This document shows positions 8,527 through 18,552 of a stretch of DNA of 64,000 nucleotides, piece after piece (positions within the stretch are counted from its first letter, which is position 1; each line of letters begins with the position of its first letter). The notes under the pieces were generated by a model. That model did no database searches, was not told the DNA's origin, and saw only the letters and a list, made by a program, of their open reading frames with translations. The position numbers and the translations under genes were made by a program. The stretch covers positions 5,208,001 through 5,272,000 of the forward strand of contig NZ_CP082833.1 of assembly GCF_021278985.1 (NCBI RefSeq), in the 5' to 3' direction. This DNA comes from Citrobacter rodentium NBRC 105723 = DSM 16636 (GTDB taxonomy: Bacteria > Pseudomonadota > Gammaproteobacteria > Enterobacterales > Enterobacteriaceae).

Positions 8527-9867
8527 ATGAATAAACTTATCAAAAGCGGCATGATGCTGCTGGCTTTACTACACCCTTTTCTGGCGCTGGCCAACGAGAC
8601 GCTTTTTTCTCCTACGGCAAAAAATATGACCGGAGAGTGGGGAGGCGTGCGTACGGATCTACGCCGTCATGGTTATGATTTTACGCTGGAATATAGCGCG
8701 ATGACGGCCACAAATATGTCCGGCGGTTACGATCGCGATAAAACTCTGCGCTATAGCGACCAGTATATTCTCGGCATAGACATGGACCTGGAAAAGATTT
8801 TTGGCATTCAGGACGGTGAATTTAAAGCCTCGGTGAATAATCGCAACGGGCGTGACCTGACTCAGGATCGCCTGCAGGATCCACGCGCGCCGGTAATAGG
8901 CTCCGGTGTGCAGAGCAATTACGGTCGGGAACAAACATGGCACGCGACGCAGTTTTGGTTCAAAAAAATCGGGGGGGATAAAAAGCTGGATCTCAAGGTG
9001 GGCCTGATGCCGCCAGGAGAGGATTTTGATAACAGCGGCTGCTTTTTTCAAAACCTGTCGCTGTGCGGTTCTTTAGCCGGACACGGTAGCGGCGTCTGGT
9101 ATAACACACCCATAGGCCAGTGGGGCGGCCGTATAAAATACAGTCCTATCCCGGCGCTTTACGTCCAGGCAGGCGCGTTCCAGTACAATCCTGATTACGC
9201 CACCCGCCACGGCAGCTTTAAGCTGGATGGCACCGGACATCTGGGATACATGTATCTTTTTGAACTGGGATACCTGCCCGCTTTCGACACAGCAAAACTC
9301 GCTGGCGTGTGGAAAATCGGCGGATGGTATAACACGGCGGACGCCAATGATGTGCTGGATGACGACAATGGCGATCCCTATGTCCTCACGCACCAGGCCG
9401 CCCGGCGGCACGGAGGGCGCTACGGAGGTTATCTCTATATTGGCCAGCAGATAACCCACTCGCGCAACCAGCACCAAAATGGCCTGAGCCTTTTCGGGCA
9501 TCTGGCAATAAATGATAAAAAGACGGCGACCATGGATTATCAGATCCAGGCAGGAGCTATTTATAAAGGTCCTTTCGCCAGCCGTCCGCAGGACTTTATC
9601 AGCTTCGGCGTCAGTAAAATGCACGCCAACGACAGGGTCGCCCGTCGGGCGCAGTTCCTGAACCAGCTGCGGGGGATTGATGATTATGATAACCCCCTGT
9701 ATGTCCCGGTTCGTAAAGCCGAGTATGCCGCGGAACTACATTATAGCTTTCGCATAACGCCATGGCTGACCGTGCGCCCTAATCTACAACTCCTCGCCCA
9801 TCCTGGAGGAAGTGAAGAGATTAAAAACGCGTGGGTTGTCGGCAATCAGGTGACCGTCAAATTCTGA
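8527..9867 (+). CDS. OprB-family carbohydrate-selective porin
   Basis: A 446-residue outer-membrane beta-barrel. The signal peptide MNKLIKSGMMLLALLHPFLA ends near LANETLF. The mature start TAKNMTGEWGGVRTDLRRHG, then FTLEYSAMTATNMSGG, is the OprB signature, and the end is an aromatic-terminated strand (VVGNQVTVKF). The ATG at 8527 is chosen over GTG at 8518 because the GGACGG ribosome site at 8513-8518 is then eight bases away. It follows the MFS gene and probably allows the same ligand across the outer membrane. OprB-type porins are well known in Pseudomonas and less usual in enterics. Two stop codons lie in tandem (TGATAA). Confidence 0.85.
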   Translation: MNKLIKSGMMLLALLHPFLALANETLFSPTAKNMTGEWGGVRTDLRRHGYDFTLEYSAMTATNMSGGYDRDKTLRYSDQYILGIDMDLEKIFGIQDGEFKASVNNRNGRDLTQDRLQDPRAPVIGSGVQSNYGREQTWHATQFWFKKIGGDKKLDLKVGLMPPGEDFDNSGCFFQNLSLCGSLAGHGSGVWYNTPIGQWGGRIKYSPIPALYVQAGAFQYNPDYATRHGSFKLDGTGHLGYMYLFELGYLPAFDTAKLAGVWKIGGWYNTADANDVLDDDNGDPYVLTHQAARRHGGRYGGYLYIGQQITHSRNQHQNGLSLFGHLAINDKKTATMDYQIQAGAIYKGPFASRPQDFISFGVSKMHANDRVARRAQFLNQLRGIDDYDNPLYVPVRKAEYAAELHYSFRITPWLTVRPNLQLLAHPGGSEEIKNAWVVGNQVTVKF

Positions 9868-9895
9868 TAAAAAAAGCCGCACTGTCTGGCCTAAC

Positions 9896-9933
9896 TATAG
9901 GGCAGGATCGTCTACCGGGGCGGGGTCAGTCCA
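9896..9933. repeat. Left copy of a perfect 38-bp inverted repeat bounding the island
   Basis: Starts TATAGGGCAGG and ends GGTCAGTCCA; its exact reverse complement is at 24269-24306. The two copies enclose 14.4 kb of AT-rich DNA. The inward-facing tip (TGGACTGACCCC when read leftward) resembles IS3-family ends. See the finding. The following gap, 9934-10530, is AT-rich with no gene I can support. Confidence 0.85.
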
Positions 9934-10530
9934 GTTTTATAACAGTAAGCGTCGGCATGGTTCGAGTGATCAGATGCCGCCGACGGAATATGAAAATCAA
10001 TATTATCAACTATTGGGTTATCTCATTCCGTGAAAATTCCCCGTCTCATTCCAGTCTTTACAGTGAATAATAATTACATCACATAAATGAGCTAAATATA
10101 ATTGTTCTGAAATTCGTTTTTTATTTTTTGGAGTGTTATCAGTGAAATAAATCATCAATATGTGAGATGTTTGTTTTCATACAAAAAAAGATATACAGAA
10201 GCATGTCGTTAAAAACTATTATGTGGCCAGCTTTGAGTTCACCATCACTAAAAGAGAACTTAAAAAAGAAAATACAACACTTTCATAATATTTATTTGCA
10301 AAAATGAATACTGCGCAAAAATTATTAAAGTCACATAAAATACCCGTACAAAAAAATATCATAAGTGAATGGACATGATAACTACTCATATTTTATTACG
10401 CCCCCCAAAAAACTCATGAGCTTATTTAAAAAATAAACTAAATGAAAGGAGTGTAAGTTAAAAAGAGAGCTTAGCCTACTACCTCCTCATAACAAATTAC
10501 AAGAAATTATCAAATGGAAGGTAAGAATAA

Positions 10531-11160
10531 TTAACAATTACTAAGCGTTATAACTTCCATATTATTATTTATTAGTTCCAAATCATGTGTTACCATAATT
10601 ATGGTCCCCCCTTCGTTGTTGAAGGAATTTAAAATACTCATAATTATTTTTTTGTTTTCCTTATCAAGGCTTGCTGTTGGTTCATCTGCGAGTAGTATTT
10701 TTGGCTGTTTTATTAGAGCCCGGGCAAGAGCGAGCCTTTGTTTCTCCCCGCCAGATAAAACGGATGAGCATCCGTTTTTAAAATGCAACCCAACCATGGA
10801 TAAGAAATGATCTACAGTTTTTTTCTTCTCTTTTTGCTTAGAATATTCAACAGAACAAAGAATGTTACGAATAAGATCTTGTCTTTCATTAATCAATGAA
10901 TCCTGGAAAATATATCCAAAATATGACCTTCTCAATTCTTGCGTTTTATTGCAATCATAAAAATATATCTTTTCATCATAAAACATATAATCACCATAAA
11001 AATCCCCATCCAATAACCCAATAATATTTAACAAAGAACTTTTACCAACACCAGATGGACCGGTTATAATATAAAAACCACCCTCCATAATTTTCAGAGA
11101 AGTATCAATAAGAATGGTTTTATCTCTGAATTTCTTTTTATGAATATATAAATTAATCAT
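10531..11160 (-). CDS. ABC transporter ATP-binding subunit (LolD/MacB type)
   Basis: A 209-residue ATPase starting MINLYIHKKKFRDK. Walker A GPSGVGKSS is at about residue 34, the Q-loop in FGYIFQDSLI, the signature LSGGEKQRLALARAL, Walker B ILLADEPTASLD and the switch histidine in IIMVTHD. The LolD/MacB group is recognised from PTASLD and overall length. It is the fourth gene of a leftward four-gene operon and its start overlaps the end of the adaptor gene by 8 bases; a longer frame from 11217 would overlap much more. It should power the FtsX-like permease encoded upstream. Very low GC, unlike the flanking core genes. Confidence 0.88.
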   Translation of the reverse strand: MINLYIHKKKFRDKTILIDTSLKIMEGGFYIITGPSGVGKSSLLNIIGLLDGDFYGDYMFYDEKIYFYDCNKTQELRRSYFGYIFQDSLINERQDLIRNILCSVEYSKQKEKKKTVDHFLSMVGLHFKNGCSSVLSGGEKQRLALARALIKQPKILLADEPTASLDKENKKIIMSILNSFNNEGGTIIMVTHDLELINNNMEVITLSNC

Positions 11161-11938
11161 TGATTCTAATCTCAAAGGCTGTATCCAATAGTGCCTGTAA
11201 GGAAGCGCTATCTCCATGTATGAGGAGTGTGACCATTCTCATTCCTGATGTTTTAGAACTTGTACGATCAACTATACCAGAAATCCTTCTTACAGAGGCT
11301 TTCCCTTTCATATTACCAACAAGAGAAATATAATTTATATTCTTATCTTTGATATTTCCTTGAAACACAACAGGATCTATTTTTATATCGACATAAAACC
11401 TATCCAACAACTCAATGTTCATTAACAAATCACCAGAATTTACATACTGCTGATTATTTACATTAATATTTCTTATAATGAAAGGTTTTTCCATATTTAC
11501 ATCACCAAGATGCAATATGTCATTCAAAGAATTTATCTCAGAGCGAAGGCTTATGATAGATAGCTCCATATTATCCAATTTGTCTTCATAACTGTATAAA
11601 TCATGTTTGGATAAGAAACCTTTTTGATAGGCACTTAGCCCATCCTGATATTCTCTCTGAATTCTTTTTTTTTGTTTTTCTGCATTTTTTATTTTTAATG
11701 AGAGAATCCTTTTATTATTATTATACTCGTAGTTATGAATGGTGAAAAGTTTCCCAGCTTTACCTATATCACCTTCCCTTAAGGAATTAAGAGTAATAAA
11801 ACCAGAATATGGACTTTTAAATGTTAAAGATTCACTACCTCTTAAAACCCCATAATAAGTATCAGCATATGATGATAAGGAGAATGAATTAATTAATAAA
11901 ATTAAGATACATCTGATAATATTTAAGATCACGTTCAT
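11153..11938 (-). CDS. Periplasmic adaptor (HlyD/MacA-like)
   Basis: A 261-residue secreted or membrane-anchored protein. Start MNVILNIIRCILILLINS gives a signal or anchor sequence ending near SSYADTYYG. A biotinyl-lipoyl-like half (SPYSGFITLN), a central charged coiled-coil stretch (about residues 70-140) and a return half with PFIIRNINVNNQQYVNSGD are the order seen in membrane fusion proteins, though shorter than MacA (about 370). It overlaps the TolC-like gene by about 50 bases at its start and the ATPase gene by 8 at its end, so the operon is tightly coupled. It should bridge the permease and the outer-membrane channel. Confidence 0.75.
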   Translation of the reverse strand: MNVILNIIRCILILLINSFSLSSYADTYYGVLRGSESLTFKSPYSGFITLNSLREGDIGKAGKLFTIHNYEYNNNKRILSLKIKNAEKQKKRIQREYQDGLSAYQKGFLSKHDLYSYEDKLDNMELSIISLRSEINSLNDILHLGDVNMEKPFIIRNINVNNQQYVNSGDLLMNIELLDRFYVDIKIDPVVFQGNIKDKNINYISLVGNMKGKASVRRISGIVDRTSSKTSGMRMVTLLIHGDSASLQALLDTAFEIRIND

Positions 11939-13097
11939 TTTTTTTAAGATTAATTTCTGCTTCATATAATTCATCCTGAGAGTCAAGATATGACAGTATA
12001 TTTTCTTTTTTTTCTTTAACCAGCCATAGTTTATACTCCATTCTTCTATTCTTTAATTGAACTTCTTTTTTTAAAATGGGTATATTTCTTTTAATGGCTA
12101 AGTACTCATTAAGTATATTTCGATTTGCAATGAGAAGCTGTTCATGATCCCTTTCTGATTCCAATCTTGCTTTAGTCACACTAATAGCATATTTTTTTTG
12201 ATTGTCGATGGCACTAAAAATATTGTTTATAGGAAAATTAACACTTATTCCTCCATTATAGTTCATTTCCCTAAGATTTATATCTCTGAGAGCACCTTCA
12301 TTTTTAGGAGTTAGTCCTATTGATAGGTATATTGATGGCAATAGTGAAGCATTATTGATATCAAGTTCGATATCAGCCTGCTGTAATTTATTATGTTTGT
12401 TTTTATCAATTAGCTCCCGATAGCTAATTGTTTTACATGATAAAATGTCATTTTCTGTAATTTTAGATATGTTTTGAGGTGGTATTGAGTAGTTCTTATT
12501 GATTTTATTTTCGAGTAACTCATAATCCGCTTTCAGCCTATTCAATGAGCTTTCCATCTTTAAAACATTCAATGATTTAACATCAACTTCAAGTGATGGG
12601 ATAATTCCAGATTTTAAATCCAACACTGTCTTGTTATATTCTAATTTAAGCTTATCCAGTCTCCTTAAAATCAATGATATATTTTCTTTTAGATATTTAT
12701 ATTGTAATATATCAGCATATAATTTCAACAATTGTTCATTTTTATCCTTTTCAAAGGATATTATTCTTCTTTTATTATCATTCTCTTCTTTCTCACTATT
12801 CTTCCCTAAACTTTCGCCAGAGAATATAAGTTGTGAAGCAGCTATATAAAATGAGCTTCGTCCAATATCTACTAAACCAGTATTATTATTAATGTATTGC
12901 CCCATGCCAATAGATACGTTTGGCAAAAAAGAAGAAGCAACGGACTTGTTTTGTAATAGGCTGTCTTCCTGTTCCAATTTGAAGAGCTCATAACTTTCTA
13001 ATTTGCTTAAATACATATTCAAACTACATGAGAAAACATCTTTTCCCACTAATAAGTTAGCCAATATAATCACCATATATTTCTTGTTAAATCTCAT
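11889..13097 (-). CDS. TolC-family outer-membrane efflux protein
   Basis: A 402-residue protein with an N-terminal signal (MRFNKKYMVIILANLLVG, cleavage near DVFSCS) and two long alpha-helical halves rich in Leu, Lys and Glu, each with SLLPSIYLSIG or SSFLPNVSIGMG type strand segments, as in TolC. The last helix (MEYKLWLVKEKKENILSYLD) resembles the C-terminal TolC helix. It lies between the permease and adaptor genes; starts and stops overlap both neighbours. A dedicated outer-membrane channel inside a MacAB-like operon suggests a self-contained exporter rather than use of the housekeeping TolC. Confidence 0.75.
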   Translation of the reverse strand: MRFNKKYMVIILANLLVGKDVFSCSLNMYLSKLESYELFKLEQEDSLLQNKSVASSFLPNVSIGMGQYINNNTGLVDIGRSSFYIAASQLIFSGESLGKNSEKEENDNKRRIISFEKDKNEQLLKLYADILQYKYLKENISLILRRLDKLKLEYNKTVLDLKSGIIPSLEVDVKSLNVLKMESSLNRLKADYELLENKINKNYSIPPQNISKITENDILSCKTISYRELIDKNKHNKLQQADIELDINNASLLPSIYLSIGLTPKNEGALRDINLREMNYNGGISVNFPINNIFSAIDNQKKYAISVTKARLESERDHEQLLIANRNILNEYLAIKRNIPILKKEVQLKNRRMEYKLWLVKEKKENILSYLDSQDELYEAEINLKKNERDLKYYQMYLNFIN

Positions 13098-14224
13098 TTT
13101 GTTCTGGCCTTTATTAATTCAATTGGATTTATTTTAAATGTTTTATTCCCATATAATAAATTAGCTATAAAGCATAGAATTAGTACAGCAGACAATGACA
13201 TTAATATCATTAACCATCTGATTTTTACACTAATATTTAATATTGATGATAATAACATTATCGATAATATTGATATTGCAATTGACAACAACAGACTTAC
13301 TATAACGGTAAAAATAGTTTCTATTACAACTACAATCTGAATTTCTTTATAAGAAATACCATGTATTATCTTTAAGGCAAACTCAGTAGACCTGGATTGG
13401 AAGTTTCTCTTACATACGACAATGCAGCTAATAATGGCTGTAATTGTTAATAATAAGTATATTGAGTTAGTCAGAAGAGAAAATCTATTTAATACACGTT
13501 CTACAATCGCCCTTGCATCAAGTGAGGTTGTAATCATATATTTGTCTATATTATTTTTCTTTAATTGATTCTTAATTGATGTTGACATTTCGGTTGTCAC
13601 ATCTTTATCAAATATTATTTGAATATTATCTATTTCATTATCCAGATTAAATCTAAATAAAGTATCCAGGGGAATATAATATTTCTCATTAGAGTTGCCG
13701 GGAGATAACCCAAGACTATCAAGAAATTCTGCTTTGGATTTGTTTTTTACTCCTATAATCTGAAATGGGACTCCGTTGAAAAATATTTCCTGGGGCTTGT
13801 TTGAAATATCTAAATTATTGTTGTTATACACAGCAACGTTACCTTCAAACAAAGAGTCATCAAACTCCCCCCCCATTAGTAGATTAATTCCAGCTTTATC
13901 TATTGCTATAACAGATATAGCTTCATCAGAATAAGGGGAATTTCCCCCAGTCAAAAAAGAACGTTGTGAATAAGACAATTTTGTATAATACTTATTTAAT
14001 ACCTTATCTATATTATCTTTTTTTTCATGCTGATATAACTCAATTGATATTATATTATCCCCTCTAGATTTTAATTCTTTTTCTGCCTGCATTGACACAC
14101 TGTAAATTAATGAATCAGTGATGATCACTCCAAGGAAGCTAAGTGATAAAAACAATATAAATGTTAAGGCGTATCTGATATTCTCCTTAAGACTTATAAT
14201 AGCCTCTAGTATATAAATGCTCAT
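13094..14224 (-). CDS. ABC transporter permease, MacB/FtsX type
   Basis: A 376-residue inner-membrane protein with the MacB/LolE/FtsX plan: one N-terminal helix (YALTFILFLSLSFLGVIITD), a large periplasmic domain (about residues 45-245), and three C-terminal helices (LLLTITAIISCIVVC, VVVIETIFTVIVSLLLSIA, WLMILMSLSAVLILC), ending with the typical KINPIELIKA. First gene of the leftward operon; it overlaps the TolC-like gene by 4 bases. Substrate unknown; MacB relatives export peptides, toxins or siderophore-like molecules. An alternative start three codons upstream at 14233 is possible. Confidence 0.82.
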   Translation of the reverse strand: MSIYILEAIISLKENIRYALTFILFLSLSFLGVIITDSLIYSVSMQAEKELKSRGDNIISIELYQHEKKDNIDKVLNKYYTKLSYSQRSFLTGGNSPYSDEAISVIAIDKAGINLLMGGEFDDSLFEGNVAVYNNNNLDISNKPQEIFFNGVPFQIIGVKNKSKAEFLDSLGLSPGNSNEKYYIPLDTLFRFNLDNEIDNIQIIFDKDVTTEMSTSIKNQLKKNNIDKYMITTSLDARAIVERVLNRFSLLTNSIYLLLTITAIISCIVVCKRNFQSRSTEFALKIIHGISYKEIQIVVVIETIFTVIVSLLLSIAISILSIMLLSSILNISVKIRWLMILMSLSAVLILCFIANLLYGNKTFKINPIELIKARTK

Positions 14225-14239
14225 ACTTAACAATGTCCA

Positions 14240-16800
14240 TAATTTTTATCTGGATATTTCATATGTATTCCCCCTCATTGTCATGGTCATTTCAGATAAA
14301 GTGTGCGTGATACCAAATAAAATTAATTTTTGGGGAAAAACATCAAATTAATACGTGTAGAAGGCTCTGTGTTTGATAAATGTATATAAATATATATCAC
14401 TTATAAAAATATATATCATAGCTGCATTTAAAATATTTATTGGATTTTCTCAAAATGCAGATGCAAGAATCCACTCCATGTCCTCAAAAGTAAACAAATG
14501 AGTCTGGCAATAATATTTTTCATTTAATATTTTAACGCATTGCATTTGTTATGCACTTTATTATTACAATATTTTTACTGAGAAATTATTAATATTTTTA
14601 TCGCTCACATTAATAAAGTTAATGGTTTTAGCTAGCTTCGCTGGGTATGAAGAATCTGACAACCCAGCTCAGCACGCTACGTAAGCAAAGAGACAAGATG
14701 GCACTTAAAGCAGAACTGCGGGTTCTTTCAGACGTAAAGGCATATATCTGTCCATCATCCGTCCAGGCGTACCACCAATATTTTTCAGTAGATGCCAGCA
14801 ATTTTCCACCCGCAAGGAAACTGCAAAAGTCTTCAATGAAAACATATCGTTATCCATGACGTAAATCAGCCTAGATCTTTGTTAACTACAAAGCATCGTT
14901 CAGTTCTGCGGATTGGTGCTATGCTCTGCATTGCTCAGCCCGGCTGGTGATTTGGGATATTTAGCGATTGATTAGATCGCATGAATCGGACTGAGTTCTC
15001 CATAAGCTATCTACTATTCCGAGCAGTTATTTAGGTTGTATCAAATTATCCCCTGCATATTTTCACTCATAGTTTATTCGTTACGCCCTTCGTTGAGCTA
15101 TACTGGCAGAATGAAGGATTTCTCATAGGAAAGTTTTTTTACAGTATTTTAGTGCAGGAGTATGGATTCCGTGTCGGTTAATCTGAACGAACGGCGTTTC
15201 CAGAGGTGACTGGAGTGGATAATTTAAGTTGAGAATTATTGAGCCATCATTATTGTCAACAGACGTAACGCAGCACTGAGAAACTTAATGGGCATTCGGC
15301 TTCTTCTCCCTTTTCATCATTGTGATTACATGAGAACAAAGTCTGTAACAATTCATCGGTAATGACTTTTATAAAAATAGACCTAAAACAACCACCACAT
15401 CAGTCGCTGTATGAGTCAGGGTGTTAATACCGGTAAGTATGCCCACTTCCTCAGGCATGAGCCAGAAGTGCTGAATGTTCAGCACCCGGATAAAGGGGAC
15501 AGGTCAGGAAGGCCTGAGAATGTACCGCCCTTCCCTGCCAGTTTACGCCAGCGGACCAGGCAGGTAGCATCATGAAAGCATGATTAGTGGCGCTTCTGAG
15601 CTGGTATTCTTACATCAAACCGATCATTTTCATGACTATGTTGCAGACAATACCGTTCTGATGCCTGGTGCTGCTATTTTTAGTGGTGATTATCGTTCGT
15701 TTTTTTCAATTCAACGTTGTTTGTTCACCGAGCTGGAGTCCTTCTACCCTGCCCTTCTCGATGTCTTTCTGTTCAAGCTGTTTACAAGGATCATAAATTC
15801 GCCTGTATGAACGGCTCCCCGCCTGCAAGGCTTCCATTGCTCTGACATCGACGAATACTTTCTCCTCAATCTCCATAGCCAGATCTGTAGGCCACGATGA
15901 GATTCGCTGACCTGATTTTCATTCTCTGTACGGACTTCATGTCCAAGCAGTTATTCAGGTTTCTCAGGTCACGGTCTTACCGTATTTGTTATTACTCTGG
16001 CTGTCCTGACAACTTTTTGGAAAGAGTCAATATTTACCGGTATTAGCGATTAACATAACCTGATACTGATGTAATTCTTATCGTACTTACGGACATGCAC
16101 CGCTGTTACCCATACAGTTAGGGACAGCTTGTTCGCCATCGCCACTATGCTCACACCTGATGGACGCCGCTTTTTCAGTTCGGTTATCCATAACCCGGCT
16201 CTTTTGCTGATAATGACGCTGCTCTTACGCCGTGGATAAACAGGATTCGCAGGTATTTATCGCCGCGTTTGTTTATCCCCTGCAGGCGGACTTTTACATC
16301 AGAACCAGTTTATTTTGGCACCAGACCTAATACGCCGTCCGGATTTGAACGCTGAGACTTCAACCATAGCGGCTACCGCCTCCGTAGCAATCCGCGGCCC
16401 AATACCGGGAATTTCCATCAGCCTTTTACAGGTTTCATTCTGTAGTGCCACATTGTTAGGCTATTTTTCAAGCCCATCTATCTACACGCCCGGCTCACTG
16501 GGCCTATCGTACTGATTTTCCAGCGCAGTGATGAGATACGGGGACAGCTTCGCCTTCATCCGCTACAGGGCTGACGGGGAATCTTTGTTTAATGCAGCCC
16601 TGACCTAATGGATCGTTTCACCAAACTCCAGCAGCATGCCATAAATCGCATTAATCTGTGCGAAAGGAAACTTCACCAACCTTCACTGGTTTTATTGCTG
16701 GACAATTCCCAGGTTTAAGTCGGCAAATGACGCAGGGAATAATCTCTATGATTCGATAAATGGTGATGACTCCAACGGTATTTATCCGAAATATAAATAA
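14240..16800. other. 2.5-kb decayed region without an intact gene
   Basis: Upstream of the export operon the DNA is AT-rich to about 14630, then rises in GC and shows many short frames broken by stops. The only recognisable content is IS110-family transposase debris at about 16050-16720. A 54-codon frame at 15411-15575 (MSQGVNTGKYAHFL...) and frames at 14647-14859 and 15580-15810 have no relatives I recognise. I read it as a graveyard of insertion sequences. Confidence 0.55.
16050..16720 (-). mobile_element. IS110-family transposase remnant, heavily frameshifted
   Basis: Translating the minus strand in shifting frames gives the IS110/IS116 C-terminal landmarks in order: QINAIYGMLLEFGETI, then CKRLMEIPGIGPRIATEAVA, the GAKINW block of the GLVPRQ region, SPPAGDKQTRR, and WITELKKRRPSGVSIVAMANK. 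Several stops and frameshifts separate them. The N-terminal DEDD half is missing; its place is occupied by the Lnt-like gene. Confidence 0.65.
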
Positions 16801-16860
16801 ATTGAATATGTTGTATTAACATTATTCTGTTTTTAAGTTAGGGTTAGGTTTTTTATTATC

Positions 16861-18081
16861 TTAAATTTCCAAAAGGAATATTGCTTGTTTTAGGGATTTT
16901 TTATATACATCCCAATGAAACTTACCTGTATTATCAACAAAAATCGTCCCTCCCATATTTTGCACAGATATAAAATTCTTAAAACTAGATGATTTATTTA
17001 CATAGGCAAGGACATTTCCATTCTTTACTATTCTATCGTATCCTTTCTTAAAGGACTCATAATTTGATTGTATTATAGTCAAATCATTAACATCAGAATT
17101 ATGCTTCGTAAACATGGCTTCATAGCAAATATATGAATTTATATATAACCCCCTGAACTTATATTGTTCAATCATCTTTTCCGATGGAACAGAAAAAAAT
17201 GGGGAATCCCAATCACTTTTACTATAAAAAAGCCCGGGAACTTCCCATAAAGGGACAAGTTTATTTTTAGCTTTAATACGCATACTACCATTCATAATGT
17301 ATAGACTTAGATTATAATTATATTTTTTGTCATCAACAAAGCCATAATTATTCAGAATATATAGTTTGCCATCATTTTTTCCTTTTATTTCATCAAGAAG
17401 CTCACGAGTAAAAGCTGTTCTGCTACCTTCTTTAAAACCAATAGCTGGCGATTCTGAAAAAATAACGATATCAGCATTGTTATATTTAAAAATCTCGTTT
17501 CTTAGTTCAACTATTTCTTCATGTTTTGATAAAAACATCCCCGTCTGCACAACCAAGACTTTAATACCCAGTTTTTCATATTCAATCAAGCCCCATCTAA
17601 TAAAAAACATCAGCAACATAATTATAATTAAAAGCATGGATTTTCTTAGCGGCAATAAAAAAAAGAATGGAAGAGCATATATTATAATGATATTTATGAT
17701 GTTTTTATTAAATCGAGGAAGAATCTTGTAAAGCTCATCGAATTGATAGAAAATCATCAATGGGTGAGATGGCATAATAAGGTCAAAGCTCCAAAAAGAA
17801 AAAAAAAGGGGAGGAAAAAACGACGAAAGAAGCACATAACCAGCACCTTTTTCACGAAAATAAATAGCTAGCACAACTTGCATATTTATTATTAGGGATA
17901 AAGCAAAAGGAGCCAGCATATAACTTGTTTTAATAACCCCCCAGGAACCTTTACCAAAAACAAAGATAAAAAAAATGATATTAAAAATGATAAGATATAA
18001 CACAATTACGAACAATCTTTTTTTCATTGCACACTTAAGTAAAAGAATAAGAGACAATGTTGGAATGAACGCTTCTATCAT
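16861..18081 (-). CDS. Lnt-like membrane carbon-nitrogen hydrolase (apolipoprotein N-acyltransferase relative)
   Basis: A 406-residue protein with five to six hydrophobic N-terminal segments (residues 1-165) followed by a nitrilase-fold domain. The Lnt catalytic triad is visible: Glu210 in IVIFSESPAIG, Lys274 in KNKLVPLWEVPG and Cys319 in YINSYICYEAMF. Lnt moves an acyl chain from phospholipid onto the N-terminal cysteine of lipoproteins in the inner membrane; shorter relatives such as plasmid TraB-type proteins are known. Housekeeping Lnt is about 510 residues and belongs elsewhere, so this is an accessory paralogue of about 32 percent GC. Neighbours are IS debris and a small secreted protein. 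Substrate unknown; an amidase rather than acyltransferase role cannot be excluded. Confidence 0.75.
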   Translation of the reverse strand: MIEAFIPTLSLILLLKCAMKKRLFVIVLYLIIFNIIFFIFVFGKGSWGVIKTSYMLAPFALSLIINMQVVLAIYFREKGAGYVLLSSFFPPLFFSFWSFDLIMPSHPLMIFYQFDELYKILPRFNKNIINIIIIYALPFFFLLPLRKSMLLIIIMLLMFFIRWGLIEYEKLGIKVLVVQTGMFLSKHEEIVELRNEIFKYNNADIVIFSESPAIGFKEGSRTAFTRELLDEIKGKNDGKLYILNNYGFVDDKKYNYNLSLYIMNGSMRIKAKNKLVPLWEVPGLFYSKSDWDSPFFSVPSEKMIEQYKFRGLYINSYICYEAMFTKHNSDVNDLTIIQSNYESFKKGYDRIVKNGNVLAYVNKSSSFKNFISVQNMGGTIFVDNTGKFHWDVYKKSLKQAIFLLEI

Positions 18082-18484
18082 GTTTTTTTATGACTCACCC
18101 CCCATAAAAAATCGTGAATTTATTTTCTTTTGTAATCTATAAACATATTTATCTTTTTATATCTTCTAATATTATCTTATTCATCTTGCCATTCAAGTCA
18201 ACATATCATGACTGGTAATGCAGCCCCTCAATATTGATAATTTCAGTTCATTAACCCTTGAAATAAATAATTAATATATGCACTTGAAAGACACATATCA
18301 TATTTCAAACATATTAAAAGGATTTTATGTTAATAACTCTACCCCGGTAAACCTGGCAGTCAGTGAAGTAACATCGTGCAATTATATGAAATAATTACCT
18401 GCAACAAGTACATATTGGCGCAACAATATTAACTCATAAACCTACGCATAATGTGAAGTAGAAAATATTTTTGGATTATACGCG

Positions 18485-18518
18485 AAGTGCTCGTCATGTT
18501 AACATATGACGAGCACTT
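18485..18518. terminator. Strong stem-loop, 13-bp perfect stem
   Basis: Arms AAGTGCTCGTCAT and complement with an 8-base loop, then TGATTTTT on the plus strand. It lies 35 bases beyond the stop of the leftward secreted-protein gene and probably ends that transcript; the T-tract, however, favours rightward transcripts. Confidence 0.6.
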
Positions 18519-18552
18519 TGATTTTTGTACAGCAATATGCTTTCGCTTTTTA

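Noticed and set aside
14647..14859. Peptide precursor for the MacAB-like exporter
   Set aside because: The 70-codon frame has no double-glycine leader, no signal peptide, reads away from the exporter and lies in decayed DNA.
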